A stretch of DNA of 64,000 bases, taken from positions 310,001 to 374,000 of the forward strand of contig CBDETA010000001.1 in NCBI GenBank assembly GCA_965242785.1, in the 5' to 3' direction. Below, in pieces: positions 25,719-32,732 of the stretch. Each line of letters begins with the position of its first letter. Position 1 is the first letter of the stretch. The stretch comes from Maricaulis sp965242785. GTDB taxonomy: Bacteria > Pseudomonadota > Alphaproteobacteria > Caulobacterales > Maricaulaceae. Below the pieces are notes generated by a model, which ran no database searches, was not told the origin of the DNA, and was given only the letters and a program-made list of their open reading frames with translations. The position numbers and the translations under genes are program-made.

Positions 25719-26591
25719 ATGACAGACGAAACCCAGGCTGCCGAAACATCGGCAGCGTATCCGCGGCCCGCCGAAGCGCTGGCCGCTGCGATCGAGGCGG
25801 GCTTTTCGGCCCGACCGGTGCATGCGCTGGCGGATGGCCGCGCATTTGCGATGGTGCCGGAAGGCTATGAGTTCAAGGATGTGTCAGACCCGAACCGCCT
25901 GGCGCCACGGCCGCGTTCGACAATCGTGGTGGATGATCGGCAGAGCCTGATCGATTACCTGAACCGGTTCAAGGAAGGCGGATCCGTGCTGGTCGCCGAT
26001 ATCGACAAGGCGGTGATTCAAGGCCTGGTCGACTATCACCTGGCCTCGGACGATGCGACCTTTGAAACACCCGAGGACCTTGCTGTGCGGGTGCGTGCGC
26101 GTGAGCACCAGGCAGTGCTGGCCTTGCGGGTGTCCGAGGAGTTCAAGCGCTGGGATACATTCGAGGGCGAGCTGCACCAGCAGGACGAGTTCGCGCATTT
26201 CCTGGAAGAGAACGCGACGGATGTGCTGCATCCGGAAGCGGGATCCCTGATCGAGATCGCCCGCGATCTGGAAGCGGTGCAGGGGGTGAACTTCAAGTCG
26301 TCATTCCGCACCGAGAATGGCGACAGGGCCTTCCGCTATGAGGAAGAGACCCGCACCACGGGACAGGTTGTGGTGCCGCGCAAGTTCACCGTGGACATCC
26401 CCATTTATGCCGGCGAGGAGCCGATGCAGCTGGAGGCGCGCCTGACTTTCCGGGTGACGTCCGGCGGGCTGTTGCTGGGTTTCAACTGGCACCGCGTGGA
26501 GTACGCCCGGCAGGCCCTGTTCCGGCAGATTGCCTTCAAGGTTACCGAGGACACCGGCGTGCCGGTCTTCTTTGGACGGACCACCCGATAG
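25719..26591 (+). CDS. DUF2303-family phage protein
   Basis: 290 residues matching DUF2303 by pattern: an N-terminal segment ending MVPEGYEFKDVSDPNRLAPRPRSTIVVDDRQSLIDYLNRFKEGGSVLVADID, then VDYHLASDDATFETPEDLAVRVREH-type strands, EEFKRWDTFEGELHQQDEFAHFLEEN, and a C-terminal VPRKFTVDIPIYAGEEPMQLEARLTFRV. These proteins are widespread in early regions of siphophages near recombination and single-strand-binding genes; no activity is established. Ribosome binding site AAAAGGA precedes the ATG. Confidence 0.88.
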   Translation: MTDETQAAETSAAYPRPAEALAAAIEAGFSARPVHALADGRAFAMVPEGYEFKDVSDPNRLAPRPRSTIVVDDRQSLIDYLNRFKEGGSVLVADIDKAVIQGLVDYHLASDDATFETPEDLAVRVRAREHQAVLALRVSEEFKRWDTFEGELHQQDEFAHFLEENATDVLHPEAGSLIEIARDLEAVQGVNFKSSFRTENGDRAFRYEEETRTTGQVVVPRKFTVDIPIYAGEEPMQLEARLTFRVTSGGLLLGFNWHRVEYARQALFRQIAFKVTEDTGVPVFFGRTTR

Positions 26592-26648
26592 GACGTGTCC
26601 TGCCCTGCGGGACATCCCGCGGGGCGGGCCTTTTTGAGGCCTGCCGCA

Positions 26649-27083
26649 ATGATCGATCCTATCCCCGCCCTATCCATACGCCAGCCCTGGGCCTGGGCCA
26701 TTCTGGCCGGGCACAAGCCGGTGGAGAATCGCACCTGGTCGACGCGCTATCGCGGGCCGCTGATCATTCATGCGGCTCGCATGGTGGATGAGGAGGCCCG
26801 CGCTGCCTTTGTGGCGCAGGGTTGGCCCTTGCCGTCCACGCTGCAGACCGGCGGCTTTGTCGGGATCGCGCGGCTGGTGGATGTGGTGTCGCATCACGAG
26901 AGCGCCTTCTTCACCGGTCCGCGTGCCTGGGTGCTGGCGGATCCGGTGCCCTTCCAGAAACCCATCGAAGGGCGCGGCAAGCTGGGCCTGTTCGTGCCGC
27001 CACCCGAACTGCGCGAGCGCATCCTGGCGGCCGCCCGCTGGGCCGCGTTCGACATGGGCGAAGCGGCAGGGGGTGCGGGATGA
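26649..27083 (+). CDS. ASCH-domain protein
   Basis: 144 residues beginning IPALSIRQPWAWAILAGHKPVENRTWSTRYRGPLIIHAA, the ASCH (PUA-like) signature, then GGFVGIARLVDVV and RAWVLADPVPF. The fold binds RNA or modified nucleosides; some members are amidohydrolases for N4-acetylcytidine. The substrate here is unknown. The stop overlaps the start of the PAPS-reductase-like gene (ATGA), so both are translated together. Confidence 0.88.
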   Translation: MIDPIPALSIRQPWAWAILAGHKPVENRTWSTRYRGPLIIHAARMVDEEARAAFVAQGWPLPSTLQTGGFVGIARLVDVVSHHESAFFTGPRAWVLADPVPFQKPIEGRGKLGLFVPPPELRERILAAARWAAFDMGEAAGGAG

Positions 27084-28018
27084 ACGCGTTTCTTCTGCCT
27101 GATGGCCCGGTCCAGATCGCGTTCTCCGGCGGCCGCACGTCCGGTTACATGCTTTACCGGCTCTTGGAGGCGAACGGCGGACTGCCAGATCGTGTCGAGG
27201 TGACCTTTCAGAACACCGGCCGCGAAATGCCACAGACGTTGGACTTCGTGCGCGAGGTGGCCGAGCGGTGGGGAGTGAAGGTGATCTGGCTGGAGTACCG
27301 GCCCGGCCGTTCGGTCATGGATCGCTTCACCCCGGAAATGGATGCCCTGCTGTCCAGTCTTCCGCTATTGCGTGGCCTTCGCGCCTGGTGCGAGGAGCAT
27401 GCGAGCGACGCGCTCTTCGAGGAGGTTTCACACAATTCGGCTAGCCGGGCGGGTGAGCCTCTGGCCGCTTTGGTTCTGCGGCGGCAGTATCTGCCAAATC
27501 AAGCCACCCGCTTCTGTACGATCGAATGCAAGGTCAGGACTGCCAAACGCTATTTGCGCAGCCTGGGCTGGGATCACTGGACAAACTGTGTCGGCCTGCG
27601 CGCCGACGAGCCGCACCGCCTGAACAAGCCCGCGCCGAAGGACCGATGGACGGTTTGGCACCCCTTGGCGGATGCGGGTGTCGGGCGCGCCGAGGTCGCA
27701 GCGTTTTGGGAGGCACAGCCTTTCGATCTGCAGTTGCCCAATGTGAGCGGGAATTGCTGGCTGGGTAACTGCGATGGCTGTTTCCTGAAGTCCGAAGCGA
27801 ACATTGCGGCGCTGACCCGGGAGTATCCCCAAAGGGCGTCCTGGTGGGAGCAGGTCGAGGCGCTGGGCGCGTTCATCGCGAACCGGCCGACTGGCGGGCG
27901 CTTTTCCAAGCGGTACGGGCGCCGCGGCATTCGAGAGATGGTCGAGCGTCAGGGCGACTGGCTGTTCGATGATGAAGACCGGTTGTGTCAGGCCTCGCAC
28001 GGGGAGTGTGTCGGATGA
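27080..28018 (+). CDS. PAPS-reductase/ATP-pyrophosphatase family phage protein
   Basis: 312 residues. The ATP-pyrophosphatase loop SGGRTSGYML is near residue 17, followed by VEVTFQNTGREMPQTLDFVREVAERWGVKVIWLEY as in PAPS reductase-like enzymes. Downstream are TRFCTIECKVRTAKRYLR, NCVGLRADEPHR and the Cys group NCWLGNCDGCFLKS, which could hold an iron-sulfur cluster or zinc. Members include cysteine-biosynthesis reductases, DndC of DNA phosphorothioation and tRNA thiolases. A phage nucleic-acid-modifying role, with the coupled ASCH protein, is an inference. Confidence 0.85.
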   Translation: MNAFLLPDGPVQIAFSGGRTSGYMLYRLLEANGGLPDRVEVTFQNTGREMPQTLDFVREVAERWGVKVIWLEYRPGRSVMDRFTPEMDALLSSLPLLRGLRAWCEEHASDALFEEVSHNSASRAGEPLAALVLRRQYLPNQATRFCTIECKVRTAKRYLRSLGWDHWTNCVGLRADEPHRLNKPAPKDRWTVWHPLADAGVGRAEVAAFWEAQPFDLQLPNVSGNCWLGNCDGCFLKSEANIAALTREYPQRASWWEQVEALGAFIANRPTGGRFSKRYGRRGIREMVERQGDWLFDDEDRLCQASHGECVG

Positions 28019-28512
28019 CAAACGCCTTCCCGTCACCGGCTGCTGTGAAGCGCCTGAAGCGTATCGAGCAGGCCAACCGGGCGCGGGCCCGCCGCATGGG
28101 CTGCAAGGCGGTGCCTGTGGACTTCGTGCACAAGTGCCATCAGCAGGGCTGGGTCTGTGCGATCACGGGAGTGGCGCTGGATCCGGAACTGCCGCCCAGC
28201 GACACCCTGTCGATCAGCCTGGACCATCACAACCCGCTGTCGAATGGCGGCGCCCATGACTGGGACAATGTGAGAGCGACGACGCTGGGGGCCAATCTGG
28301 CGAAGGCGAAGGCGGAAGACACGCCGCGGGCCGCCAAGCGCAAGCGCCAGGCGAAGAAGCTGGGGCTGGACAGCGATGTGGCGCGCGCCGCCAAGGCGAA
28401 GACCCGGCAGAAGCTGCAGGGGCGCAGGCTGCAGTCCCGCGGATTTCAGACCAATCGCGACAGCGCGTTCAAGAAAACGTTGAACGGCAAGACCGTGAGG
28501 AGGGACGCATGA
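28015..28512 (+). CDS. HNH endonuclease
   Basis: 165 residues from ATG 28015 (ATGA overlap with the preceding gene). The HNH core is WVCAITGVALDP...SISLDHHNPLSNGGAHDWDNVRATTLGANLAKA: the DH pair, the central N and the terminal N/A region. The C-terminus is very basic (AKRKRQAKKLG, KAKTRQKLQGRRLQSRG). It might act in DNA processing or as a free-standing nuclease; it is not next to the terminase, so a packaging role is unlikely. Confidence 0.85.
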   Translation: MTNAFPSPAAVKRLKRIEQANRARARRMGCKAVPVDFVHKCHQQGWVCAITGVALDPELPPSDTLSISLDHHNPLSNGGAHDWDNVRATTLGANLAKAKAEDTPRAAKRKRQAKKLGLDSDVARAAKAKTRQKLQGRRLQSRGFQTNRDSAFKKTLNGKTVRRDA

Positions 28513-28799
28513 CCGTCATGATGTGTCTTCTGGCTGCGCAGACCGCCCTGGTTGTGATCGCGTGGTGGTGGCTGCGGCAGGAGCGTCGCCGCTGGTCGAT
28601 CGAGCGCAACGGCCTTCTGGACGGGTGGAATGCGACCAGCCGGTCACGCACCGAGCACATGGCCAGATCGTTCGCCCGTTTCATGGAAACGGTGCGCCTG
28701 ACGCGCGCGCTGATGGCGATTGCGGACATGGAGACGCCGAATGCCAATGCCACGGTTCGGCGGATGGCCAAGGCGGCCCGGGAGGCTGTGGAGCCATGA
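28509..28799 (+). CDS. Small phage membrane-anchored protein
   Basis: 96 residues: one N-terminal membrane helix (MCLLAAQTALVVIAWWWL) then a basic helical domain (QERRRWSIERNGLLDGWNATSRSRTEHMARSFARFMETVRLTRAL). ATGA overlaps at both ends. No family recognised. Confidence 0.68.
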   Translation: MTVMMCLLAAQTALVVIAWWWLRQERRRWSIERNGLLDGWNATSRSRTEHMARSFARFMETVRLTRALMAIADMETPNANATVRRMAKAAREAVEP

Positions 28800-29215
28800 A
28801 CCAGACCCTTCCGCCATCCGTGCAGAGCCGCATCGAGCATGTGGAGGCCATGCTGAAGGACGTGAAGATGTCCGACACGAAGCGATGGCACCTGCACAAC
28901 GCCCTGGTGAACCTGGCACGCGAGGCCGAGGGCCATCACCGCAGTGCCGGCCGCATCGAGGGTGCGGCGCGTGCCATGCGCTATCTGCTGGAGACGCTGG
29001 GGGGCATCAAGCCGCCGGCCGGTCTGGATGCCATGGGGCCGAATGAAGCCTTTGGCTGGGGCAAGGCGCTGGCGGAGTCGGCGCTGGTGCTGCTGGCCGC
29101 CCAGATCGAGGCGGGGCGGCTGTCCCTGGGCCCGGCGGCGGTGTCGCCGCAGAAGCTGGCCGATGTGCTGCCCGACTTTTCCGATTTGAGCGAGACCGAA
29201 GGGGAGCCGGCATGA
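28796..29215 (+). CDS. Hypothetical early phage protein
   Basis: 139 residues, helical: SRIEHVEAMLKDVKMSDTKRWHLHNALVNLAREAEGHHRSAGRIEGAARAMRYLLETLGG, then WGKALAESALVLLAAQIEAGRLSLGPAAVSPQKLADVLPDFSD. No family recognised. Start ATG 28796 overlaps the upstream stop. Confidence 0.68.
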   Translation: MNQTLPPSVQSRIEHVEAMLKDVKMSDTKRWHLHNALVNLAREAEGHHRSAGRIEGAARAMRYLLETLGGIKPPAGLDAMGPNEAFGWGKALAESALVLLAAQIEAGRLSLGPAAVSPQKLADVLPDFSDLSETEGEPA

Positions 29216-29679
29216 TGCCCGAAGACACCCTGCCTGTGCTGGACTGCAATCAGTGCCCGGTGGTGACGATCTATCGCCAGAAGATCGCGACGCTGGAAGA
29301 GCGCATGGACCAGCTGACTGCGATGCTGGATCCGGACCGGCCGCGCGGCCCGCATGAATGGCGCCTGTCACAGCAGGAGGCTGTGGTGTGCTGGGCCCTG
29401 GCCAATGGGCCCAAGACGGCGCGGGCCCTGCGTGCCCTGCTGGATCATCACCTGCCGTCTTCCGAGCCGCGTGATGCGAGCCATGTGTCGACCGTTCTGA
29501 GGCGGGCCCGCACCAAGCTTCAGGAATTTGGCTGGGGCATCACCTATTCGGCCCGCAAGGGCGGCCCGCACGCGATTGCCGGCGGGCATGCCGAGGCCTT
29601 CCGCGCCGCGATGAACGGCCAGGCCGAGCCGTATTTCCACCCCGATGTGAAACCGAAACGACAGGAGGCGACGTCATGA
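29212..29679 (+). CDS. Winged-helix-like phage protein
   Basis: 155 residues. A CxxC near the N-terminus (DCNQCPVV), a short coiled segment (IYRQKIATLEERMDQLTAML), then a C-terminal winged-helix-like domain: HEWRLSQQEAVVCWALANGPKTARALRALLDHHLPSSEPRDASHVSTVLRRARTKLQEFGWGITYSARKGG, reminiscent of response-regulator output domains. Probably a DNA-binding regulator. It is directly upstream of the GcrA-like gene with an ATGA overlap. Confidence 0.68.
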   Translation: MMPEDTLPVLDCNQCPVVTIYRQKIATLEERMDQLTAMLDPDRPRGPHEWRLSQQEAVVCWALANGPKTARALRALLDHHLPSSEPRDASHVSTVLRRARTKLQEFGWGITYSARKGGPHAIAGGHAEAFRAAMNGQAEPYFHPDVKPKRQEATS

Positions 29680-30365
29680 GCCTTGAGAAGTTCAACTGGA
29701 CCCCGGCCAGCGAGGCCAAGCTGGAAGACCTGTGGTCGCGCGGGCTGTCGTTTTCCGAGATCGCCGCGCAGATGGGTGGCGGACTGTCCCGCAGTGCCGC
29801 GATCGGCAAGGCCCGCCGGATGGGTCTGGCCCGGGGGCAGGCATCGGTGGATGCGTCCCGTCGGCGTGGTGGCCAACTGACCGGCGGTTACAACGCCCCG
29901 CGCGAGTGGACCGCGGAAGAGGAAGCCACCCTGTCCCGACTGTGGGGTGAGGGTGTGTCGATGCAGCAGATCGCTGAAGCCATGGGTGTGCCCTATAACA
30001 CGCTGAAGCGGAAGGTGCGGCGCATGGGCCTGCCGGCACGACCCAAGGCGCCGCCCAAGCCGCGTTCGGAACCCACGGACACCGCTGACCAGGCGAAGGC
30101 CCGCAAGGACCGTTTGATGCGCGCTCACCGCGCCCCGGATGCCGGTGAGCCTGTGGCCTTCGACGACCTGGAGCCCCGGCATTGCCGGTTTGAGGTGACG
30201 GGCGCGACGGATGCCGAGCGCATGCGGTTTTGCGGAGCGGAGAGGGACGGGCAGCGCGCCTATTGTGCCCACCATGCCGCGATCGCCTATGTGCCGTTCA
30301 CGGGGAAGAAGGGCCGCGCGGATCCCGAGACGCAGCGGGCAGGCATTCTGGTGTTCGGGAAATGA
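29676..30365 (+). CDS. GcrA-like cell-cycle regulator with doubled HTH
   Basis: 229 residues. The N-terminal GcrA helix-turn-helix is FNWTPASEAKLEDLWSRGLSFSEIAAQMGGGLSRSAAIGKARRMGLA. A second related unit follows (REWTAEEEATLSRLWGEGVSMQQIAEAMGVPYNTLKRKVRRMGLP). The C-terminal zinc-type segment is CRFEVTGATDAERMRFCGAERDGQRAYCAHHAAIAY. Cellular GcrA binds RNA polymerase with sigma-70 and activates promoters carrying methylated GANTC. A phage copy could redirect host or phage transcription. The duplicated HTH is unlike the cellular form. Confidence 0.88.
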   Translation: MSLEKFNWTPASEAKLEDLWSRGLSFSEIAAQMGGGLSRSAAIGKARRMGLARGQASVDASRRRGGQLTGGYNAPREWTAEEEATLSRLWGEGVSMQQIAEAMGVPYNTLKRKVRRMGLPARPKAPPKPRSEPTDTADQAKARKDRLMRAHRAPDAGEPVAFDDLEPRHCRFEVTGATDAERMRFCGAERDGQRAYCAHHAAIAYVPFTGKKGRADPETQRAGILVFGK

Positions 30366-30757
30366 CGATGCCGGACGTTTTGCCGAAGCCGCGCAGTGTG
30401 GCGCCTTGCTGCCCCGCCCGGCGGATGATTCCTGCGGCTTGCTTTGAAGCGGCCGCCATCTACGGCGTGACTGCCCGGCAGATTTGCGGGCTCCAACGTC
30501 GCGACCGAGTGGTCCGCGCCCGGCATTGGGCAATGTACAACGCCTATTGCCGGTCCCGCAGTACCTTGTCGGACATTGCCGTTCGCATGGGCCAGCGTGA
30601 TCACTTGGTCGTGCGATACGCCATCGCCCGCCATGCTGTTCGTCATGGACTGCCGATGCTGGTCAAGATTTCGCCTGACCACCCGGCTCTTGCTCACCCC
30701 TATGAAGGCCCGGAACCGACACTGGAACGGCCCTGGCGCGCTGGGGGGCGGGCATGA
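30362..30757 (+). CDS. DnaA domain-IV-like DNA-binding protein
   Basis: 131 residues. The core AAAIYGVTARQICGLQRRDRVVRARHWAMYNAYCRSRSTLSDIAVRMGQRDHLVVRYAIARHAVRHG follows the helical order of the DnaA origin-binding domain: the basic loop, VRARHWAMY, the D-I/L-A-F.GQRDH-type turn. It lacks the AAA+ part. It may help bind or regulate an origin. ATGA overlap with the GcrA-like gene. Confidence 0.72.
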   Translation: MTMPDVLPKPRSVAPCCPARRMIPAACFEAAAIYGVTARQICGLQRRDRVVRARHWAMYNAYCRSRSTLSDIAVRMGQRDHLVVRYAIARHAVRHGLPMLVKISPDHPALAHPYEGPEPTLERPWRAGGRA

Positions 30758-30775
30758 CGGTGGCTCGCCGAATTG

Positions 30776-30804
30776 TTGACATTTCGCCGCTGGGCGAGCA
30801 TTTT
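30776..30804 (+). promoter_or_regulatory. Candidate promoter for a small RNA
   Basis: TTGACA (30776-30781), 17-base spacer, weak -10 CATTTT (30799-30804). A consensus -35 is rare in this GC-rich DNA. Transcription would begin near 30811. Confidence 0.45.
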
Positions 30805-30810
30805 GACGGT

Positions 30811-30912
30811 GCTGGGTGCGTTCATGCACTCGGTGAGGCTCCGCCAAGGCCTCAATCGTCAAAGGCGCTCGACCGCGCCAGAAGCCTCGCTCTGCGCGGT
30901 GTTTCTTTTCTT
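30811..30912 (+). ncRNA. Candidate phage small RNA of about 100 nt
   Basis: Runs from the candidate promoter to a terminator-like end. It contains a hairpin TGAGGC(30834-30839)/GCCTCA(30848-30853) and ends with ACCGCGC(30872-30878)/GCGCGGT(30894-30900) followed by GTTTCTTTTCTT. No convincing protein frame occupies the interval. Prediction from sequence only; target unknown. Confidence 0.42.
30872..30912 (+). terminator. Intrinsic terminator at the end of the delayed-early operon
   Basis: 7-bp GC stem ACCGCGC/GCGCGGT, 15-base loop with a small inner AGC/GCT pairing, and a T-rich tail. It would end both the long early operon and the candidate small RNA. Confidence 0.58.
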
Positions 30913-30927
30913 ATGGTCGGGCGGTTG

Positions 30928-31038
30928 GGTTTGCCCTTCGGGGCAAGCCGGTATCCTTTGGCCGGTTCTTGGCGGAGCCCTTCCGTCCGGCCGCCCATCC
31001 GCCAAGTGGGCGTGCTGGTCTTTGCCAAACAAAGGACC
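30928..31038 (+). promoter_or_regulatory. Structured leader with three hairpins before the 31046 gene
   Basis: Hairpin 1: GGTTTGCCC-TTCG-GGGCAAGCC (30928-30949, UUCG tetraloop). Hairpin 2: CTTGGCGGA (30968-30976)/TCCGCCAAG (30998-31006). Hairpin 3: GGTCTTTG (31017-31024)/CAAAGGACC (31030-31038), which covers the AAAGGA ribosome binding site of ATG 31046. The 290 bases from 30758 to 31045 hold no gene I trust; they hold this leader and the candidate RNA. Confidence 0.5.
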
Positions 31039-31045
31039 GCACACA

Positions 31046-31246
31046 ATGACCCTCGAACACCAGAACCTTCTCTATGCCGTGGAAATGTATCTGCAGCGCG
31101 TGCAGGCCGTTTCCAGGTGCGTTGCGCTGATATCCCGGCAGAAGACCGCCGACAGCGAGGTGAGCGCCGCGCTGGGGCTGTTGTCGTCCGTTCTGGACGA
31201 TGCTGTCGAAGACGCGCGCGAAACGCTGGCCGTGCACCGGGCGTAA
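31046..31246 (+). CDS. Small helical phage protein
   Basis: 66 residues: TLEHQNLLYAVEMYLQRVQAVSRCVALISRQK...SEVSAALGLLSSVLDDAVEDARETLAVHRA. ATG 31046 follows AAAGGA with nine bases spacing, a site that can be hidden in a hairpin. No family recognised. Confidence 0.62.
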   Translation: MTLEHQNLLYAVEMYLQRVQAVSRCVALISRQKTADSEVSAALGLLSSVLDDAVEDARETLAVHRA

Positions 31247-31349
31247 CCGCTTCTCCCAATTTTCGATCATTCCGTTCGTCGGGCTTTCGGCCCGGCGCAC
31301 ACCACCCGTGCGCGCACGCGGTGCCGCACATCATCTTGCGAGGAAAATC

Positions 31350-31691
31350 ATGAGCATTAAGGCACTCAGCTGGGCATTTGCCCAAGACGTCGGTAGCGCC
31401 ACCTATAAGGCCGTTCTGCTGGCGTTGGCCGACAGTTCGGGGATGCACGGCATCACCGTGGTGAGCCCTGAATCGTTGCAGCAAAAGGCAAACGCGACCG
31501 CTGAAGAGATCGGCGATGCCTTGGCGGCATTCGAGCTGACCGGCCTGATCTGGCGCGGCGGGCAAGGCAACAAGCGCGCCGTTCTGACCGGACTTCTGAA
31601 GGACGAATATCCCGCAGGCTACCCTGCCGCTCTGGTGATGGATTTCCATGACATCTTCGGCGGTGTGGCTCTTGAGATCCTGAAGAGGTAA
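31350..31691 (+). CDS. Replication-initiator-like HTH protein (short)
   Basis: 113 residues from ATG 31350 behind GAGGAAAA. The opening MSIKALSWAFAQDVGSATYKAVLLALADSSG...VVSPESLQQKANATAEEIGDALAAFELTGLIWR copies the N-terminal helix-turn-helix of phage replication proteins, but the C-terminal domain is absent. It lies four bases before the full-length initiator gene, so it may be a regulator or an accessory DNA-binding subunit derived from it. Confidence 0.7.
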   Translation: MSIKALSWAFAQDVGSATYKAVLLALADSSGMHGITVVSPESLQQKANATAEEIGDALAAFELTGLIWRGGQGNKRAVLTGLLKDEYPAGYPAALVMDFHDIFGGVALEILKR

Positions 31692-31694
31692 GCC

Positions 31695-32732
31695 GTGAGC
31701 CACGACGCCACAAACTGGGCGATCAGCGTTGTCCGCGGGCGGCAGTTAAAGCCCGCGGCAAAGCTCGTGCTCTGGCACCTGGCGGACAGGTATCACCCGG
31801 ACCATGGGTGTTTTCCGGCGCAGGACACGCTGGCGAATGACTGCGAGATGTCGCGATCGTCCCTGAACAATCAGCTGATCATTCTGGAGAAAGAGGGCCT
31901 GATTCGGCGCGTCCGGCGGCAAAGCCGGAGCACGAACCGCCAGATGTCAACACGCTATATATTGGGGTGTGAAGAAGAGTTCGCACAAGAGCCGTGTCCA
32001 AAATCTGGACACGGAATTTCCAATGATAACTCAGAAAGCCGTGTCCAAAATCTGGACACGGAGCCGTGTCCAAAAAATGCCGAAAGCCGTGTCCAAAATT
32101 TGGACACTAACCCTGTAAGGGAACCAGTAAATAATAACCCCCTTACCCCCGCAAGCGGGGGGATGGGTTCTGATCGATTGGAAGGGTTTGACCTGTTCCT
32201 GTCGGTGTGGCCCCGGAACTGGCCTGGGGTGGACGATGCGGCCAGCAAGCTGCGCAGCCTGTGGCGGCGTGCGGTGGACCAGCACGGGCCGGACGCCGTG
32301 CTGGCATCGGCTCGAAACTATCTGGCGAAGATGCAGGCCACGCCGACGGCCTCGAAATCCTCCGTTGGCTGGTTCCTGCAGAAGCGCAGCGGGATGCTGG
32401 CGAAGTTCATTCCGGCCGATACGCCGGCGGTGCCGCTGGGGCCGCTGGAGCTGGGCAACAGCCCGCAGCATGAATTCCTGAAGGCGGCCCGCAAGGCCGG
32501 GATGCCAGACGTGGCCCTGCGCCGCTGGGCGCGGGAGGATGCCTTTGTGGTGGTGCCCTGGGGCGAGATACCCGGCAGCGCCGCGAACAAGGCCATCGGC
32601 GTGGACGGCGACATCGAAGATTTCAAGACCGCGTTTCAGGACCTGGCCGACCAGCACCGCATGGTGATCTGGCCGATGACCTTCCTGCGCGCGCAGCAGA
32701 ACAAGCAGCAGCAGAGGAGGGCGAGCGCGTGA
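31695..32732 (+). CDS. Phage replication initiator containing the origin iterons
   Basis: 345 residues from GTG 31695. The N-terminal winged helix-turn-helix is NWAISVVRGRQLKPAAKLVLWHLADRYHPDHGCFPAQDTLANDCEMSRSSLNNQLIILEKEGLIRRV. The centre (about residues 98-140) is low in complexity and repeats SRVQNLDT because the DNA there carries palindromic iterons. The C-terminal domain (FDLFLSVWPRNWPGVDDAASKLRSLWRRAV...) resembles helicase-loader-contacting parts of phage initiators. By analogy with lambda O it should bind the iterons and recruit the replicative helicase. Confidence 0.82.
   Translation: MSHDATNWAISVVRGRQLKPAAKLVLWHLADRYHPDHGCFPAQDTLANDCEMSRSSLNNQLIILEKEGLIRRVRRQSRSTNRQMSTRYILGCEEEFAQEPCPKSGHGISNDNSESRVQNLDTEPCPKNAESRVQNLDTNPVREPVNNNPLTPASGGMGSDRLEGFDLFLSVWPRNWPGVDDAASKLRSLWRRAVDQHGPDAVLASARNYLAKMQATPTASKSSVGWFLQKRSGMLAKFIPADTPAVPLGPLELGNSPQHEFLKAARKAGMPDVALRRWAREDAFVVVPWGEIPGSAANKAIGVDGDIEDFKTAFQDLADQHRMVIWPMTFLRAQQNKQQQRRASA
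31992..32109. repeat. Palindromic iterons, candidate phage replication origin
   Basis: Unit: arms CCGTGTCCA and TGGACACGG around five bases (23 bp). Full copies at 31992-32014 and 32039-32061, a slightly degenerate copy at 32087-32109, and a single left arm at 32064-32072. AT-rich DNA lies between copies 1 and 2 and again just after (32110-32140). They sit inside the initiator gene, as in lambda ori. Confidence 0.82.

Noticed and set aside
30754..31353. Frame starting with an ATGA overlap after the DnaA-like gene
   Set aside because: The overlap is suggestive, but the protein is Pro/Arg/Ser-rich without structure and its second half shadows the 31046 gene; hairpins and a terminator-like element fill the interval.
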